From: Anadara kagoshimensis
Lineage: Eukaryota; Mollusca; Bivalvia; Arcoida; Arcidae
Length of the DNA: 64,000 nucleotides
NCBI GenBank assembly: GCA_021292105.1
Contig: CM037863.1
Coordinates: 4,344,056 to 4,408,055, forward strand
Reading direction: 5' to 3'
The position numbers and the translations under genes were made by a program. Under the pieces are notes generated by a model that saw only the letters and a program-made list of their open reading frames with translations, searched no databases and was not told the origin of the DNA. Shown here in pieces: positions 30,925 to 42,677 of the stretch (position 1 is the stretch's first letter; every line of letters begins with the position of its first letter).

Positions 30925-32500
30925 GATATTGAATCAAAAACAAACATACTAATCCATGTCTAAATCACAATCCAGAAGCAAAGTAAAACAAGAACTGACA
31001 AGTTAGATTAGACATGTGAACTTCCACCAGGAAAGTGATGCCAGTTGCTTCGGAAGGGTAAACGCCTCCACCGGTTTAGCTAGCTACATCCGCCACATGT
31101 GTATTCAAAAGTCTATGAAATGAGCGTGGAACTATGGAACTTGAGGAACTAGTCGTGTCTTTTATCTCAAACTCACTAGGATAAATGTCATTTACAGTCT
31201 TAAAATTTAAGATTGTTAAGAGACAAAATGTCATCTATATATCTATGTGTGGAGTCTTCTCTCCAGATTTAAGGTTCTGCATAAATTCTACTTCATAAGA
31301 ATAAAGAAACAAATCAGCAAGCAATAGTGTACAGTTTGTATTCATTGGTATAACCATTGTTTGCTTGAGAATTATATTATTAAACACAACAAATATGTTA
31401 TCTATCAAAAAACGCTAACATTTTGTTGATGGTATCTTAAGGGTATTTTGTGTGGAATCCGTATGATGCTTGATAAATAACAAGAATCCCTGTTCAGCAC
31501 AAGATATTTCTATCTTAACTTACATAAAACATGACAATTTAAGACGTTCTTTCAATTTAGAATGAGGTATAGTAGTGAAGTGTAAAAAAATAAATGTGTT
31601 TTATACTTTTTACACGAGATAAAGTATTAGAAGCAAGGTATTCAAGTTATTCTTTAGAAATTTTAAGAATCCACATTTGGTTGATTCTAGATGTAAATAT
31701 ACTTTTTCTGATAGACTGAATACCATCTTTGACGATTGTCAAAATTTGTGTTAAAGTTACCGATAATGATTTAGTAGAACATTTAGATAAGCCTGGAATA
31801 TATTTTTTCTTGTATGGATTTATATGGAGTTTAAGAATCCAATACAAGTAGGGAGATCAAGTTCTTCCTCTTTAAGATTAATACCGAAAGACTCAAGAAC
31901 TCCTCTATGGTTGGAAAGAACTTCATTTTTGGTAAATAAGCTCTACTATTCGCAGGGTTATCTGGTATACTACCTAAACCAAGGTCCAAAATAAGACATT
32001 CAAGGTAGAATCTCTTACAGATGAAACAATGTTGTTGAAAGCCTTATAGCTGGAAAACAACATAATTATTTGTTGTGTATGCCTGGTAGAATCACCGCAA
32101 TTTCTGGATCCTTGAGTACTGAAGACGGTTTAGTACTCATAGACCATTGAAGTTTGGCAATCCTCGCTTTAACGAAACAATTCAAAATCTTTATCCAGTC
32201 GGGTGAGATATCAAGCTACACATCTTCTAATTTAGCCCAACATCTAGCGTACTCTTCAACAGAATCCATGATAATTCTAAAAATTCTGTCCCAAGTAAAA
32301 GGTTTAGTTTCTCTATACTTATGACTTTTTGAAAGAAAAGATCTTAATTTAGTGTTCTCGATTATATTAAGATCACCAGTTACGATAAATTCGGCCATAA
32401 AACTTTTTAAGAGCCTTGATAAGCCTAGGCCTGCAATATTCCTGAGTCAACAATTTATTTGCAAACAGCCTGCTTCGTTGCACAAATTAATTTACTAAGG
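30925..32500 (+). repeat. DR-1 copy split by a Penelope-like remnant
   Basis: The DR-1 start (AACAAACATACTAATCCATG ... GGAACTATGGAAC) occupies 30,925-31,142. The later part (CGGCCATAAAACTTTTTAAG, AGCCTAGGCCTGCAATATTC, AGCCTGCTTCGTTG) resumes at about 32,391. About 90 bp of DR-1 are lost at the junction. Confidence 0.7.
31240..32400 (-). pseudogene. Decayed reverse transcriptase, Penelope-like
   Basis: On the minus strand, from 32,400 downward, fragments read VTGDLNII...KLRSFLSKSHKYRE, then KYIPGLSKCSTKSLSVTLTQ (about 31,790), NQMWILKISKE (31,650-31,680), and further down, in other frames, a YTTIP-like block and PMNTNCTLLLADLFLYSYE (about 31,290-31,350). This order and the 'IPMGTNCAPLLADLFLY' type block match the reverse transcriptases of Penelope-like elements as I know them from invertebrates. 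Multiple stops and frameshifts make it dead, and the YIDD region is lost. No GIY-YIG part was found. Confidence 0.65.
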
Positions 32501-32599
32501 AGCTAGCTAAGCTTTAATGAATACAGTCGAACCCAGTTGCTTAAGATTTTTGGGACAAGTTGATTGTTGAAATTTTCATTATTGAATCAAATATTACAA

Positions 32600-33250
32600 A
32601 CATGACAAATTTAGATAAACACGTGAAACCCCAAGCAGGAAACGAGACCGGTGCTCCGGAAGGCTAAGCCTTTCTATTGAGCTAGTTACAACATCCACCT
32701 TTGTATTTAAAATTTAAATCGAAAGGAACATTGAACTATGAGACTCCATACTAACGCCCATTTTGAGACTACCAAATTTCAGAATATTTTAGCTTCATTT
32801 TAGTTTTCGCGAGAATAATTATTTCAAAGTGTGATGTTTAATTTAAGCTTTGTCGGATGATGCCCAACGCAAATGCAAGTAAAAATACTATCACAGTAAA
32901 ATATTAATTTTTTTTTTCTTTCAATGCTAGCAATTTTTGTTACCTTTATAATACATTATCAAAATTTTCGTTATCGCAAGAAAATCCCATAAAATGGTCA
33001 TCAAATTGAAGCTTATTAAAGAGTTAAAGGTCACAGGATAATAAGTCTGATAAAAACCAAACATACTAATCTATGTCCAAATCGCAATCCAGAAGTATGT
33101 AAGGTTAGACACGTGAACTTCCACCAGGGAAATGAGAAGCCTGCTTCGTTGCACAAAAGTCCTTGTAGTGGAAACAAGCTTTACAATGGCGTATCATTTG
33201 AGAAACAAATGCACCATAAGCAAGAGAAGCGGATATTTTGTCTCATCATC
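32600..33250 (+). repeat. Two partial forward DR-1 copies
   Basis: 32,600-32,745 has AAACACGTGAAACCCCAAGC, GGTGCTCCGGAAGG and GAGCTAGTTACAACATCCAC. 33,050-33,245 has the terminal segment AAACATACTAATCTATGTCC, GTTAGACACGTGAACTTCCA, then jumps to AGCCTGCTTCGTTGCACAAA, GGAAACAAGC and the CACCATAAGCAAGAGAAGC block also seen at position 8. Confidence 0.65.
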
Positions 33251-33364
33251 AAATTAAAACTTAAGTGTTATAAGTAATAGGATACTAAGTCTAAAGTGTA
33301 CATAATACTTAAATTTATATTAATAAAAATATCTTCATTTACACAGTTCAGTAACAATATCAAA

Positions 33365-33866
33365 TGATGGCCGTCAGCACAGTATTTTTGACGTCTCTGT
33401 GTCCAGGATTGCCCTGAATATATTTGACGTCTCATACGTCTCATACTTTCATGTTCCTTCACACAATTTTGAGCTCACAAGTGAGGGTGTAGCTAACTAA
33501 ACAATAGTGCTTATCCTTCCGGAACACCCGACCTATTTTCCACAATGAACGTTTACGTGTCTAGCCTGACTTGTCAGTTTAAAGTTTTTACTTTGATCTG
33601 GATTGTGATTCGGACATGGATTAGTATGTTTGTTTATGATTATTATAATGGCTTATTTTTGACATTCATATAATTTTGGTCGATATAAAATTTATTTACA
33701 CAATTGACTTAATATCGTAACAAGTCGAGATAATTTGATGGAAAGTTGTGTAAAATAAAAGTTTGAGGTAAATAACAAGACATGTGGATATAGCTAATAT
33801 GTCGAAATGTTTACCATGACTAGTCGATATAAGTATCTCGACATCTGTTTTTTATCTCAAGACCCT
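33365..33866 (-). repeat. Duplicated block, copy 1 (DR-1 plus palindromic MITE part)
   Basis: It includes a reverse DR-1 copy (GCCGTCAGCACAGTATT ... GATTAGTATGTTTGTTTATG) and adjoining CAAGTCGAGATAATTTGATG ... TATCTCGACATCTG. The same order recurs at 34,682-35,126, so this is a local segmental duplication rather than two independent insertions. Confidence 0.7.
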
Positions 33867-33944
33867 TATTAGAAGACTGACGTCTTATCCATTAGGCGAT
33901 CTTTACTGTGGAATATACATGCCTTGAAGGATCTACCAAATACA

Positions 33945-34035
33945 ATATATGTATATATTAACACTATATATATATATAGTGTTAATATATGTTTAATATA
34001 TGTTAATATATGTGTATATATATACACATATATAG
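33945..34035. repeat. AT-rich tandem and palindromic stretch
   Basis: TATATATATATAGTGTTAAT, repeated TTAATATATG units and GTATATATATACAC. It is self-complementary and probably unstable. Confidence 0.8.
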
Positions 34036-34280
34036 ACACATGGTTATTGTTCTCATTATGTTTGCCAAATAAGCAAATGTCTTCCCTATATTTAAATGCA
34101 AAGTTCAATGATTAAATTTTATATTAAAGGTCAAGCGGACAGATCGATGTTTACTCTGTATAAACAACTAATGCTATTTGTACAGTTCATTTAGATTTTA
34201 ATGCATCCCATTAATCGCTTTAAATATCAAACAACAGGAATAGATAAATGAATATAGGTCATGCTGACACAAATACCTCA

Positions 34281-34340
34281 GGGAATCAATATGCCGAAAC
34301 GGCCGTCTAGTGCTGTAAAAATTAAACTGGTATAATTTGG
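34281..34340 (-). repeat. DR-2 reverse fragment
   Basis: ATGCCGAAACGGCCGTCTAG followed by TGCTGTAAAAATTAAACTGG matches DR-2 in reverse. Confidence 0.6.
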
Positions 34341-34574
34341 AAAAGGCCCTTAGATAAATTATTTAAGCTTTTGACCGATTTCTCAAGTTCTGCTTCATAT
34401 TTAGACTAATACCTGAATTATGACGACCAGGAAAGGCTACGCTATATTTGAAAATTTATGACAAACGTGATGACTTTCTATTTTTCTATTGTAAACTTTC
34501 CTTTTCTATGCACCAATATACCTGCTATTGCTTATAGTGTATTTGTTTCCCGATTAATACCCTTTGATATAGCT

Positions 34575-35126
34575 TGTTTCTACAACGGGGACTTTGTACA
34601 ACGAAGCAGGCTGCTTGCAAATAAATTGTTGACCCAGGGATATTGCAAGCCTAGGCTTATTAAGGGCCTCAAAAAAGTTTTATGGCCGTCATCACAGTAT
34701 TGTTGACGTCTCTGTGTCCAGGATTGCCCTGGATATATTTGACGTCTCATAGTTTCATGTTTCTTCACACAATTTTGAGCACACAAGTGACGGGTGTAGC
34801 TAACTAAACAATAGGTGCTTATCCTTTCGGAACACCCGACCTCACTTACCCGGTGAAAGTTTACGTGTCTAGCCTGACTTGTCAGTTTCAAAGTTTTTAC
34901 TTTGCTTCTGGATTGTGATTCGGACATGGATTAGTATGTTTGTTTTTGTTTATTATGATGGCTTTTTTTGACATCCATATAATTTTGTAACAAGTCGAGA
35001 TAATTTGATGGAAAGTTGTGTAAAATAAAAGTTTGAGGTAAATAACACGACATGTGGATATGCTTATTATGTTGAAGTGTTACCATGACTAGTCGATATA
35101 AATATCTCGACATCTGTTATTTATCT
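34575..35126 (-). repeat. Duplicated block, copy 2, with a near-complete DR-1
   Basis: Reverse DR-1 from TTGTACAACGAAGCAGGCTG and AGCCTAGGCTTATTAAGG to a single terminal segment GACATGGATTAGTATGTTTG (34,923-34,945), followed by the same GTCGAGATA block as copy 1. Confidence 0.75.
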
Positions 35127-35215
35127 CAACTTTTATTATATTACACAAATTTCCATCATATTATCGACTTGTCGTGATATTAAGTCATCATGTCGACCGA
35201 AATTATCTGGATGAT
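34970..35215. mobile_element. Palindromic MITE with TCGAGATA/TATCTCGA-type arms
   Basis: Left arm CATCCATATAATTTTG...CAAGTCGAGATAATTTGATG; right arm CCATCATATTATCGACTTG...GAAATTATCTGGATG. The inner pair is AAATAACACGACATG / CGACATCTGTTATTT. Copy 1 of the duplicated block retains a longer left end (33,660-33,730, GGTCGATATAAAATTTATTT). Confidence 0.6.
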
Positions 35216-35689
35216 AGAGATAAGCAACTATAGGTTTTAGATTGGAGGTGTTGCATGCATGTTATAAGCTAAGCTCTGCTAATGGTTGAAAAAACTTATA
35301 AAACTTTCTATTTTGTGTTGTGTTTTTCTCTTGAGCACTAAATAAATCGCTGAGTTTTACACAAATAACGAACATGTACCACATTGTTGCTTAAGCAAAA
35401 CTTAGATTCACAATTTTGGTCCAAATACGTTTAATATGATCATGATGATGAGAAGTAGTATTCCAACAATCGTATGGTGTTGCAAAATTAACACTGAAAT
35501 AATATGAATTTACTTGTCGTAGTGTCACTCGTGTTATGACTAATAAACAGCCAATAAGAAATTGAAGATGATAAGCGGCCTTCCAAAGTCGGTCGTTTAC
35601 TTACTAAATGTTATAAGTAATTTATTTTATTTGGAAATCGATGGGTTTTGCGGTGTTTAATTTGTATCGTTTCCTAATTGTACAATTCA

Positions 35690-35868
35690 AGAAAAACATA
35701 CCAACCTATGTCCAAATCAAAACCCCAAAAGCAAAATAAAAGCTTGCAAAATAAGTTAAACATGATCTTTTATCTGGGATGCCAGACGGGTGTTTCGGGA
35801 GAGTAAACAACTCATATCTAGCTAGCCGCACATGCCACATGTGTAATTTGTTACGTCTGTCGAAAGAA
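35690..35868 (+). repeat. DR-1 forward copy preceding a tandem array
   Basis: AACATACCAACCTATGTCCA, AAAATAAGTTAAACATGATC, GGGTGTTTCGGGAGAG and TAGCTAGCCGCACATGCCAC. 35,216-35,690 before it shows nothing I can name. Confidence 0.6.
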
Positions 35869-36415
35869 CTTAATAAAAAACAAGCATACTAATCCATGCC
35901 CAAATCATGATCCCAAAGCAAAGTAAAAACAAACATACTACTTCATTTCCAAATCACAGTCCCAAAGCAAAGTCAAAACAAACATACTAATCCATGTCTA
36001 AATCACAGTCCTAAAGCAAGTACAAAAACGTACTAATTCATGTCCAAATCACAGTCCTAAAGCAAAGTAAAAACAAACGAAATGATCCATGTCCAAATCA
36101 CAGTTCCAAAAACAAAGTAAAAACAAATAACCAATCCTTGCCTAAATCACACTTTCAAAGCAAAGTAAAAACAAAGATACTAATCCATGTCAAAATAACA
36201 GACCCAAAGCAAAGTAAAAACAAACGTACTAATCTATGTCCAAATCACAGCCCCAAAGCAAAGTAAGAACAAACGTACTAATCCATGTCCAAACCACAGT
36301 CCCAAAGCAAAGTAAAACAAACATACTTACCCATGTCCAAATCACAGTCCCAAAATAAAAACAAGCATACTTATCCATATCCAAATCACAATTCAAAACC
36401 ACGGCAAAACGTTTG
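35868..36415 (+). repeat. Tandem array of the DR-1 terminal segment, about 11 copies
   Basis: The unit is about 48 bp: AAACAAACATACTAATCCATG, TCCAAATCACAGTCC and CAAAGCAAAGTAAAAAC. Units differ by point changes and small gaps (a few are 39-44 bp). In single-copy DR-1 the same segment occurs once. Confidence 0.9.
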
Positions 36416-36617
36416 AAACTGAGGTCGGTTGCTTAAAACAATCTTTGGCATTGTCGATGTAACGAAAGGCGTTGACAACGTGCAATCAATTACGATTCAA
36501 GCAGTCTTAAAAATTATTTCTATTTAATGCAGTTTAGATTGTATACAGATGTTGTTTCGAAGGGGAAAAGCAATGAGGAAACAAAACAGCTCTGGATCGA
36601 ATAATACTTTATTTAGT

Positions 36618-38136
36618 TTATTCTCTTATATTTCTTATAAACAAGGATTTTATAAAGTTTCTGAAATGACGATTGAAAAACCCGTATATAACCGGATTTA
36701 GGACACTAGCTAGAAGCCAAGAACGGATGAAAAACTGATATGCTAAAAGTTCACTTCCTGTTAAATTTTTATACATTCCGGAAGTTGTCTGCCAAACCAT
36801 TAAAACAAGAAAAGGGAGAAAACTCACTATAAATGCGACAGTGACAGATATAGCAATAATAGTAAACGTCTTTTTATGGATCTCAATTTGTTTATCGGAT
36901 TTTCTCGTTGCATAATTCGTCTTGTGGTTATAAATTTCAGAGGTGTCCAACCGAAGTTTTAGCACTGTGTTTGACTATTCCTTGTTTTCTGTCCTTCTGT
37001 TGATAATGGTGATATTCCATCGTTTTCTTTAAAGGCATCTAGTGACCGAGCATTTTTATTATGGTTTTCTATTAGACAAGTATTATTATCATGATTTTTC
37101 ATTGGCGAAATATTATTATCTTGGTTTTCCATTGGTTGAGTATTATTATCATGATTTTTTATTGGCGGAATATTATTATCTTGGTTTTCCATTGGTTGAG
37201 TATTATTGCCATGCTTTTTCATTGTTCGACCATTATAATCATGGTTTTTTATTGGTCTTGCGTTATTATCTTCGTTTTCCATCTCTATACAAATATCTTT
37301 GAGAGCATGAAAACCAAGTTTAGTCGTCTGTATTTATAACATTCTGTGCATGATACATCAGTATGACATGTTGTTTTATTTTCACGTTTTCTTTTATTCT
37401 TACGGTACACGTTTTCAAAGTTCACTTTCGCAGATCCTTTGTTTGTTGTTGTTATTCGTTTTCTAAAATTCTTAACTTTTACCATCTCTTTAACAACATT
37501 GTAATAAATAACTACAAGTGAGGCGGTGATCACCAGAAACAATAATGCCAGGACGCCATGATAAATCATGACGTAGTAGCTGAATTCGTCATGTGTTTTA
37601 CAATCGTGACCAATCACGTTTGAGCTAACAATTACGTCATTAAATTGTGTTATATTAATGTCGACGATGTCATAAAACACAAAGTTTGGCGAAGCAGCTG
37701 CTAGACATAATCCAAATATGGTGGCTATGGTAATTTTTGTAGTTCTGATTGACAATTGTCGACCGAATGGCTTACATAGTTTTGTGTATCTGTCCACTGC
37801 GACTGCTAGAAGAAAATTATTCGAAGAGCAGGAGGCAAAATAATTCACAAATCGGAGAATTTTACATCCAATAACAGTTGGAAATGTGTAAAATTCAAGA
37901 ATGTCAACAATTTCTAAAGGCATAGATATAAAACATACCATGACGTCACAAATTGCCATGGCGACAATAAACATGAATGATGGGTTTGTTTGTTCTTTTA
38001 TACCATAATACAGAATAACCATAATATTCCCGAATCCTCCAGTTACTATGAACATTCCAAGTACAGCTGCAATTGGAGAAAGAGATGCTGTCATTTCATT
38101 CCTTATCAGAAAGAGTGTCTGTGTATTGTTGGCCAT
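36618..38136 (-). pseudogene. GPCR-2: rhodopsin-class receptor with a repeat-rich third loop, two frame breaks
   Basis: From ATG 38,136: GNIMVI (Asn37, TM1), AICD (Asp64, TM2), Cys91, DRY-type DRYTK at 115-119, GHDC in loop 2, TM5 ending VVKEMVKVKNF. The frame closes at 37,285. A second frame (open from about 37,315 to 36,959) codes a loop with about eight copies of an Asn-rich decapeptide (NHDNNTQPME / NQDNNIPPIK). A third frame, 36,965-36,618, supplies TM6 (TIIAISVTVAFIVSFLPF) and TM7 with NPVIYGF. Both shifts are of the type expected from one missing base (for example in TTTT near 37,310 and AAA near 36,973). Read through the shifts, it is a complete seven-helix receptor. Paralogue of GPCR-1 and GPCR-3. 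Confidence 0.75.
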
Positions 38137-40100
38137 AACTTTTTAAAATCACTTTTGTAAATGATCAAGGAAGAATCAGTCTGTCTTTCAAATATTCTGA
38201 AAATAGATTTTTTTAAAAATTAGAATAAGTTTGATTAAATGTTATTGACAATGTTAACATCAATTTCAAGCTCATGGATGCAAAGATCAAGGTTGAGGGT
38301 GTTTTGGTTGTAATAAAATGCGAGCGTATTGACGATTACGTAACGGCCGACAAGATAAACATCTACAAGAAAAATTATTTTATGAGAATTTTTAACCGTT
38401 GATACGATCCGTTAATACGTCTCAGAAAAATTATACATGACTCTTCTACATCAAACAAATCAAAAAGAATCATTCTTGTCCATGACAAACCACGATTCCA
38501 AAGCAAAGTAAAATCATTGAATGAAACTGGTGAATTAATTAAAATAAGACAATGGAAGTGAGGTCAGGCGTTCCGGACATAAGTATAATATACTATACAT
38601 ACCTGGATCAGCTGCACAGAATGTAAAGCATCAGTTTAAATCTTTACCGTACAATACACTTAATTTTAACAAAAATTCACCAATAATATAAATAATTAGT
38701 CATGAAGGTATTACATTCTCCAAATCGGACGTGACGCTTCCGGTTAATATTTACTTCTTCTGCTTATCTTTTGAAACTGGAAATTGTTCTGGATACTAAA
38801 CATCCTCTTTAATATATTAGTGGTCGTTTGGAAATACTTCAATCCAGTACATGAAAAACACTTGATATCCATTTTCCAAAGTAATATGGTTGTTTGGTTG
38901 ACATATTTATTTTAGTTTTTAACAATTATACACTACATTTTTATCTTCTCTATATATTTACATTAACGGTACAGACTTGTCGAAAGTTTAACAAAGATAA
39001 GTCAAACCACAGATGCCGAGTGGCCGAATTTATGAATAGTTAGTGGCCAACAACATCTGTCAAAAGACGGATAGCAGCAGCTGGAAAGCCTTTGAGATGA
39101 GCTTTCTATTCTGCGTTAATCCGTTAGCTAGATGTTAAACTGTCGACAGATCTGTACTGTAATCCGCTAGCTAAATTTTAAATTGTCGACAGATCTGTAC
39201 ACCATTATATCGGTTTATTTACTTATTAGTAATGAGATATTGGTTCTTTGTTTATGGAACTGTTTCAAAACCCACATCTTGGAGATCCCGTGTTTCATAT
39301 TTATATAAACCATTCTCAATCATTGAGAATCATTGTGAATCTAGTCGACAAATAGAAAAATGTTTGTAACTGGGAAAACATGCCGTGTTTTTATGTTACA
39401 GCCAACGCAACCACAAGCAAATCCTTATACAAGTTAACATTAAAACAGTCACTCCATTAAAACAGAATGACAAATACACATTGAGACCACTTTAAATAAT
39501 TTCAAGGGCAAATGGAAAAAATGTTTGTGATAGGAAAAACCATATTCTTTGTAACAGCCAACCTACTTCAGAACATGTCCCAATACAAATTATTGATAAA
39601 ACTAAAAACAAAATAAGAATTGATAAACACACACTGAGACCGCCTATTATTATACAAATAATCTTTGGATGTTCCAAGTTTGGCGTTAGTGCTGTAACAA
39701 CATGCTGGTCATTATCTCAAAAATATTTTATTTTATAATAAAATCCAAAAGCAATACATAAGAAATTTCCATAAAAGATAAGTGGGTCAAATTTTATAAG
39801 AAAATAATACGCGATAAAAAATGCAGATGACGTAAGCATGGGTTGGTGTGCAGCATTATGAGCGACAATTGTGGAACGGTGCAGCGGATTTACTCTCAGT
39901 CACTGTCACTCGTAGGCTTGGTAATATGTTTGATACTTTAAAACTTTGAGTCAAAAATCTAAAAAGCCAAACAGCCCAAAACCTAATACTATTTTGATTA
40001 TTTGACTTTTTAAGTTTTTAGTTTTTATCGAATATTAAGTTGTAAAGTGTTACACTGACCCCAACCAACCATTCCACTACTTTTAACCGGTATTCCAAAA
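38137..40100. other. Intergenic, minor repeats only
   Basis: 38,465-38,585 is a faint forward DR-1 fragment (GTCCATGACAAACCACGATTC, GAAGTGAGGTCAGGCGTTCC). 39,115-39,203 holds two copies of a unit ending TGTCGACAGATCTGTA. 39,345-39,505 and 39,508-39,670 are a diverged tandem duplicate of about 165 bp. The minus-strand 61-residue frame in the latter is hydrophobic (LSILILFLVLSIICIG) but has no context to call it a gene. Confidence 0.45.
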
Positions 40101-40104
40101 CTAT

Positions 40105-41085
40105 AAAGCCAAAAGTTATGTCACCCCTAAATGAGCAAAAGTAATGACAAACTAACATCTTTATCAAAATAAGTATTTATTTATTTATTTATTAATTCAT
40201 CCATCACATATATATATCGCAGCCAAAATACATAGTATTACTTAGTTACATCGCCTTTAGCTTTTTATAAATTCCTGTATTCTATTTAGCACGCTTTGAG
40301 TGAAACCATTTAGTCTTTTGGGATATTGTACCACAATTGATTCATTTTTTAATACATTTCCAGCATCTGTGTTGTAAAAAAATCTCTGATTTTCATTTTC
40401 ATACAATTTTTTACGTTTTCGATCGGATTTTGTCGGCTGGCAAAATTACACTGTCTGTCCCTTGTTACAGAAGAAATGTTTTGTGTGGAAATACAGTTAT
40501 GTCTTTGGGCTGTACATTATATCAAGAATCCTGCTAGTGTTAACAATCGGGGCATAATAGGAATTAATGGTGTAGATATTTTGAAACTAGTGAAAGGAAG
40601 TATTCACAGTGCCAAATATCAAAGAGAAATAAAACATAACTTGTTGGTAATTGTATGTTTTTCCAAAAATTGCCTTTCAGCAAATTTTGCACAAAGACCA
40701 ACTCAATGTATACACAACATTCTTCACCAACAGGGAATAACAGTGTTACAACAGCCCCGACCTAAATCAGATAGAAAATGTTTGGAATTATATAAAAATA
40801 AACAACACCAGCTATCCTGTGTTAACAAGGACGCATTATATGTACGAAACAATTAATCAATTGTGGTTCAATATAATATACTATGTTAAGGGGTTGATCC
40901 ATAGCATGCCGAAAAGAATTCAGTCATTTATCAAAGACAAAGGCGATTAAACTAAGTAATATTAATATTTTGGCTGCAATATATGTGATCGAAGAGCTTT
41001 GAATGAATAAATATTTTTGTTTAGTAACGATCATTACATTAGTTGTCATTACTGCTCCTATCAGGGGTGACATAACTTCTGCCCC
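40105..41085 (+). mobile_element. Tc1/mariner element, internally deleted
   Basis: Ends AAGTTATGTCACCCCTAAAT (from about 40,113) and its inverse AGGGGTGACATAACTT (to about 41,078) are followed inward by matching TAATGACAA, ATATATCGCAGCCAAAAT / ATTTTGGCTGCAATATAT and AGTTACATCGCCTTT / AAAGGCGATTAAACT blocks. The outermost bases are unclear on the left. The element is about 970 bp, too short for a full transposon, and carries a damaged transposase. Confidence 0.75.
40476..40950 (+). pseudogene. Tc1/mariner transposase C-terminal half, frameshifted
   Basis: The first frame reads GIIGINGVDILKLVKGSIHS, matching the strand before the second catalytic Asp, then NILHQQGITVLQQP. After a shift at about 40,755 the next frame continues PDLNQIENVWNYIK and ends LIHSMPKRIQSFIKDKGD with TAA at 40,948-40,950. 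These are the standard landmarks of a Tc1-type DDE transposase, including the 'PDLNPIE' catalytic region, here with Gln for Pro. The region around the second Asp is altered (NFAQRPTQ), so it is inactive. Confidence 0.75.
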
Positions 41086-41344
41086 GGGGCTGTACATAAA
41101 TACATGTAATCCTTTCTACCAGACAACAAACCAACCCCCCCCCTACCAACGAAAATATTTTTCAAGAATATACAATAAGGAGTGTATGTCCTCTTTGTTC
41201 ATAAAGGGTAGGCTGATATAAAGCTGTTTAACCTCACACCATCAATTTTCTGTTAAGTGTGAAAACTATTTTTATAATCTTATGACTACAAGTTCATGCT
41301 TTTTTGTGTTTGTGCAAGTGTTTCTAGTCTGCTTTGAATAGTGA

Positions 41345-41665
41345 TCACCATAATCCATGTCTAAATCACAATCCTAGGGCAAAGTAAAACTTTAAAACTG
41401 ATACATGCTTAATCACTAGGTTAGTAAAACCATGTGTTCCGGAAGTCTAGCACCTTCTGTTCAGCTGTCTAATTCCGCCACGAGTGTAATGAAATTTGAG
41501 AGTGAAAAGAATATGGAACTATTCGACGTAAATATATCTTGGGTCATCTTGAATACAGATACATCAAACGTATTAACAATATTGCGTTAGTGACCATAAA
41601 ACTTTTTTTAAAGCCCCGATAGACCTAGGCTTGCAACATCCTTGTATCAACAATTAATTTGAAAG
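41345..41665 (+). repeat. DR-1 forward copy
   Basis: ATAATCCATGTCTAAATCAC, GTTCCGGAAGTCTAGCACC, CTTCTGTTCAGCTGTC, GAATATGGAACTATTCGACG, GACCATAAAACTTTTTTT and GACCTAGGCTTGCAACATCC. Confidence 0.7.
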
Positions 41666-41869
41666 CAACTTGCAACTAATGAGCAACTTTTATAGTGCTA
41701 GCACACTTGTTTGCATCACAGACCACTTATTTCATTACAAGTATTGTTGAACTAAAAATTATTGTTTTATATCTCTGAGTTTAGGATATCATACTTTTAA
41801 ACGTGATGACTTCACTTTTTTTTACTGTCAACTTTCCTTTTCTATGCAGCAATACACCTGCTACTCCTG

Positions 41870-42155
41870 CTTGCTTATCAGGGCCCTCAAATTGTTTTAT
41901 GGCCGTCATCACAGTATTGTTGATATGTTTGATGTATCTGTGTCCAGGATTGATCTAGATATATTTGACGTCTCATTGTTCCATGTTCCTTTTATTCAAA
42001 TTTGATTACACACTTTTCGGATGTAGTTAGCTAAACAGGAGATGCTTTCCCTTCCGGAAAAACCGGTCTCACTTCCCTGGTGGAATTTCACGTGTTTAAC
42101 CTAATTTTCAAAGTTTCAAAGTAAGTTTCAAAATTGTTCTTATTCTTCTTGTTTG
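41870..42155 (-). repeat. DR-1 reverse copy leading into a short tandem array
   Basis: TTTTATGGCCGTCATCACAG, GTGTCCAGGATTGATC, TAGCTAAACAGGAGATGC, CTCACTTCCCTGGTGGAA and TTTCACGTGTTTAACC. Confidence 0.75.
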
Positions 42156-42440
42156 TGATTAGCACATGGATTGGTATGTTTGTCTTTGATTCGGTTCTGG
42201 ATTGTGATTCGGTCATGCATTTGTATGTTTGTGTTTACTTTGCTTCTGAAGTGTAATTTAGACATGGATTGGTATGTTTGTTTTACCTTGCTTCTAAATT
42301 GTTATTCGGACATGGATTTGCATGTTTGTCGTTACTTTGCTTCTGGATTGGTTTTCGGACATGGATTAGTATGGTTGTTTTCACGTTGCTTCTGAATTGT
42401 GATTCGGACATTGATTAGTATACTTGTTTTTAATTAAGTT
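42155..42440 (-). repeat. Tandem array of the DR-1 terminal segment, about 6 copies
   Basis: Units of about 53 bp: TGATTCGGACATGGATTAGT, ATGTTTGTTTTTACTTTGC and TTCTGGATTG. Strong divergence between units (CACATGG, GGTCATG, AGACATGG) suggests an old short expansion at the outer end of this DR-1 copy. Confidence 0.8.
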
Positions 42441-42677
42441 CTTGATTTGAAGATCAGTTTAACCTTGTAACATATGTTTGTTATATATAACTTTATATTG
42501 GTACCTCCAAAAGAGATTTCGATATTATACCAAATACAAGTTAAGAGTTAAGGAAAAGCGTAGTTAGGAATGATTTTAAAACTGGGCTTTGATTAAAAAT
42601 AAGTTTGTTTTGCTAGAATATCTGTGAACATATTTACGTATAGAAAAAGTGTATAATTCAGTTACAGCTTAATTGAG

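Noticed and set aside
37042..37302. Forward-strand frames rich in Tyr/Phe at 37.0-37.3 kb
   Set aside because: They are antisense readings of the Asn-rich repeat of GPCR-2.
39492..39677. 61-codon minus-strand frame with a transmembrane-like stretch
   Set aside because: It lies in a diverged tandem duplicate whose other copy is not open; no gene context.
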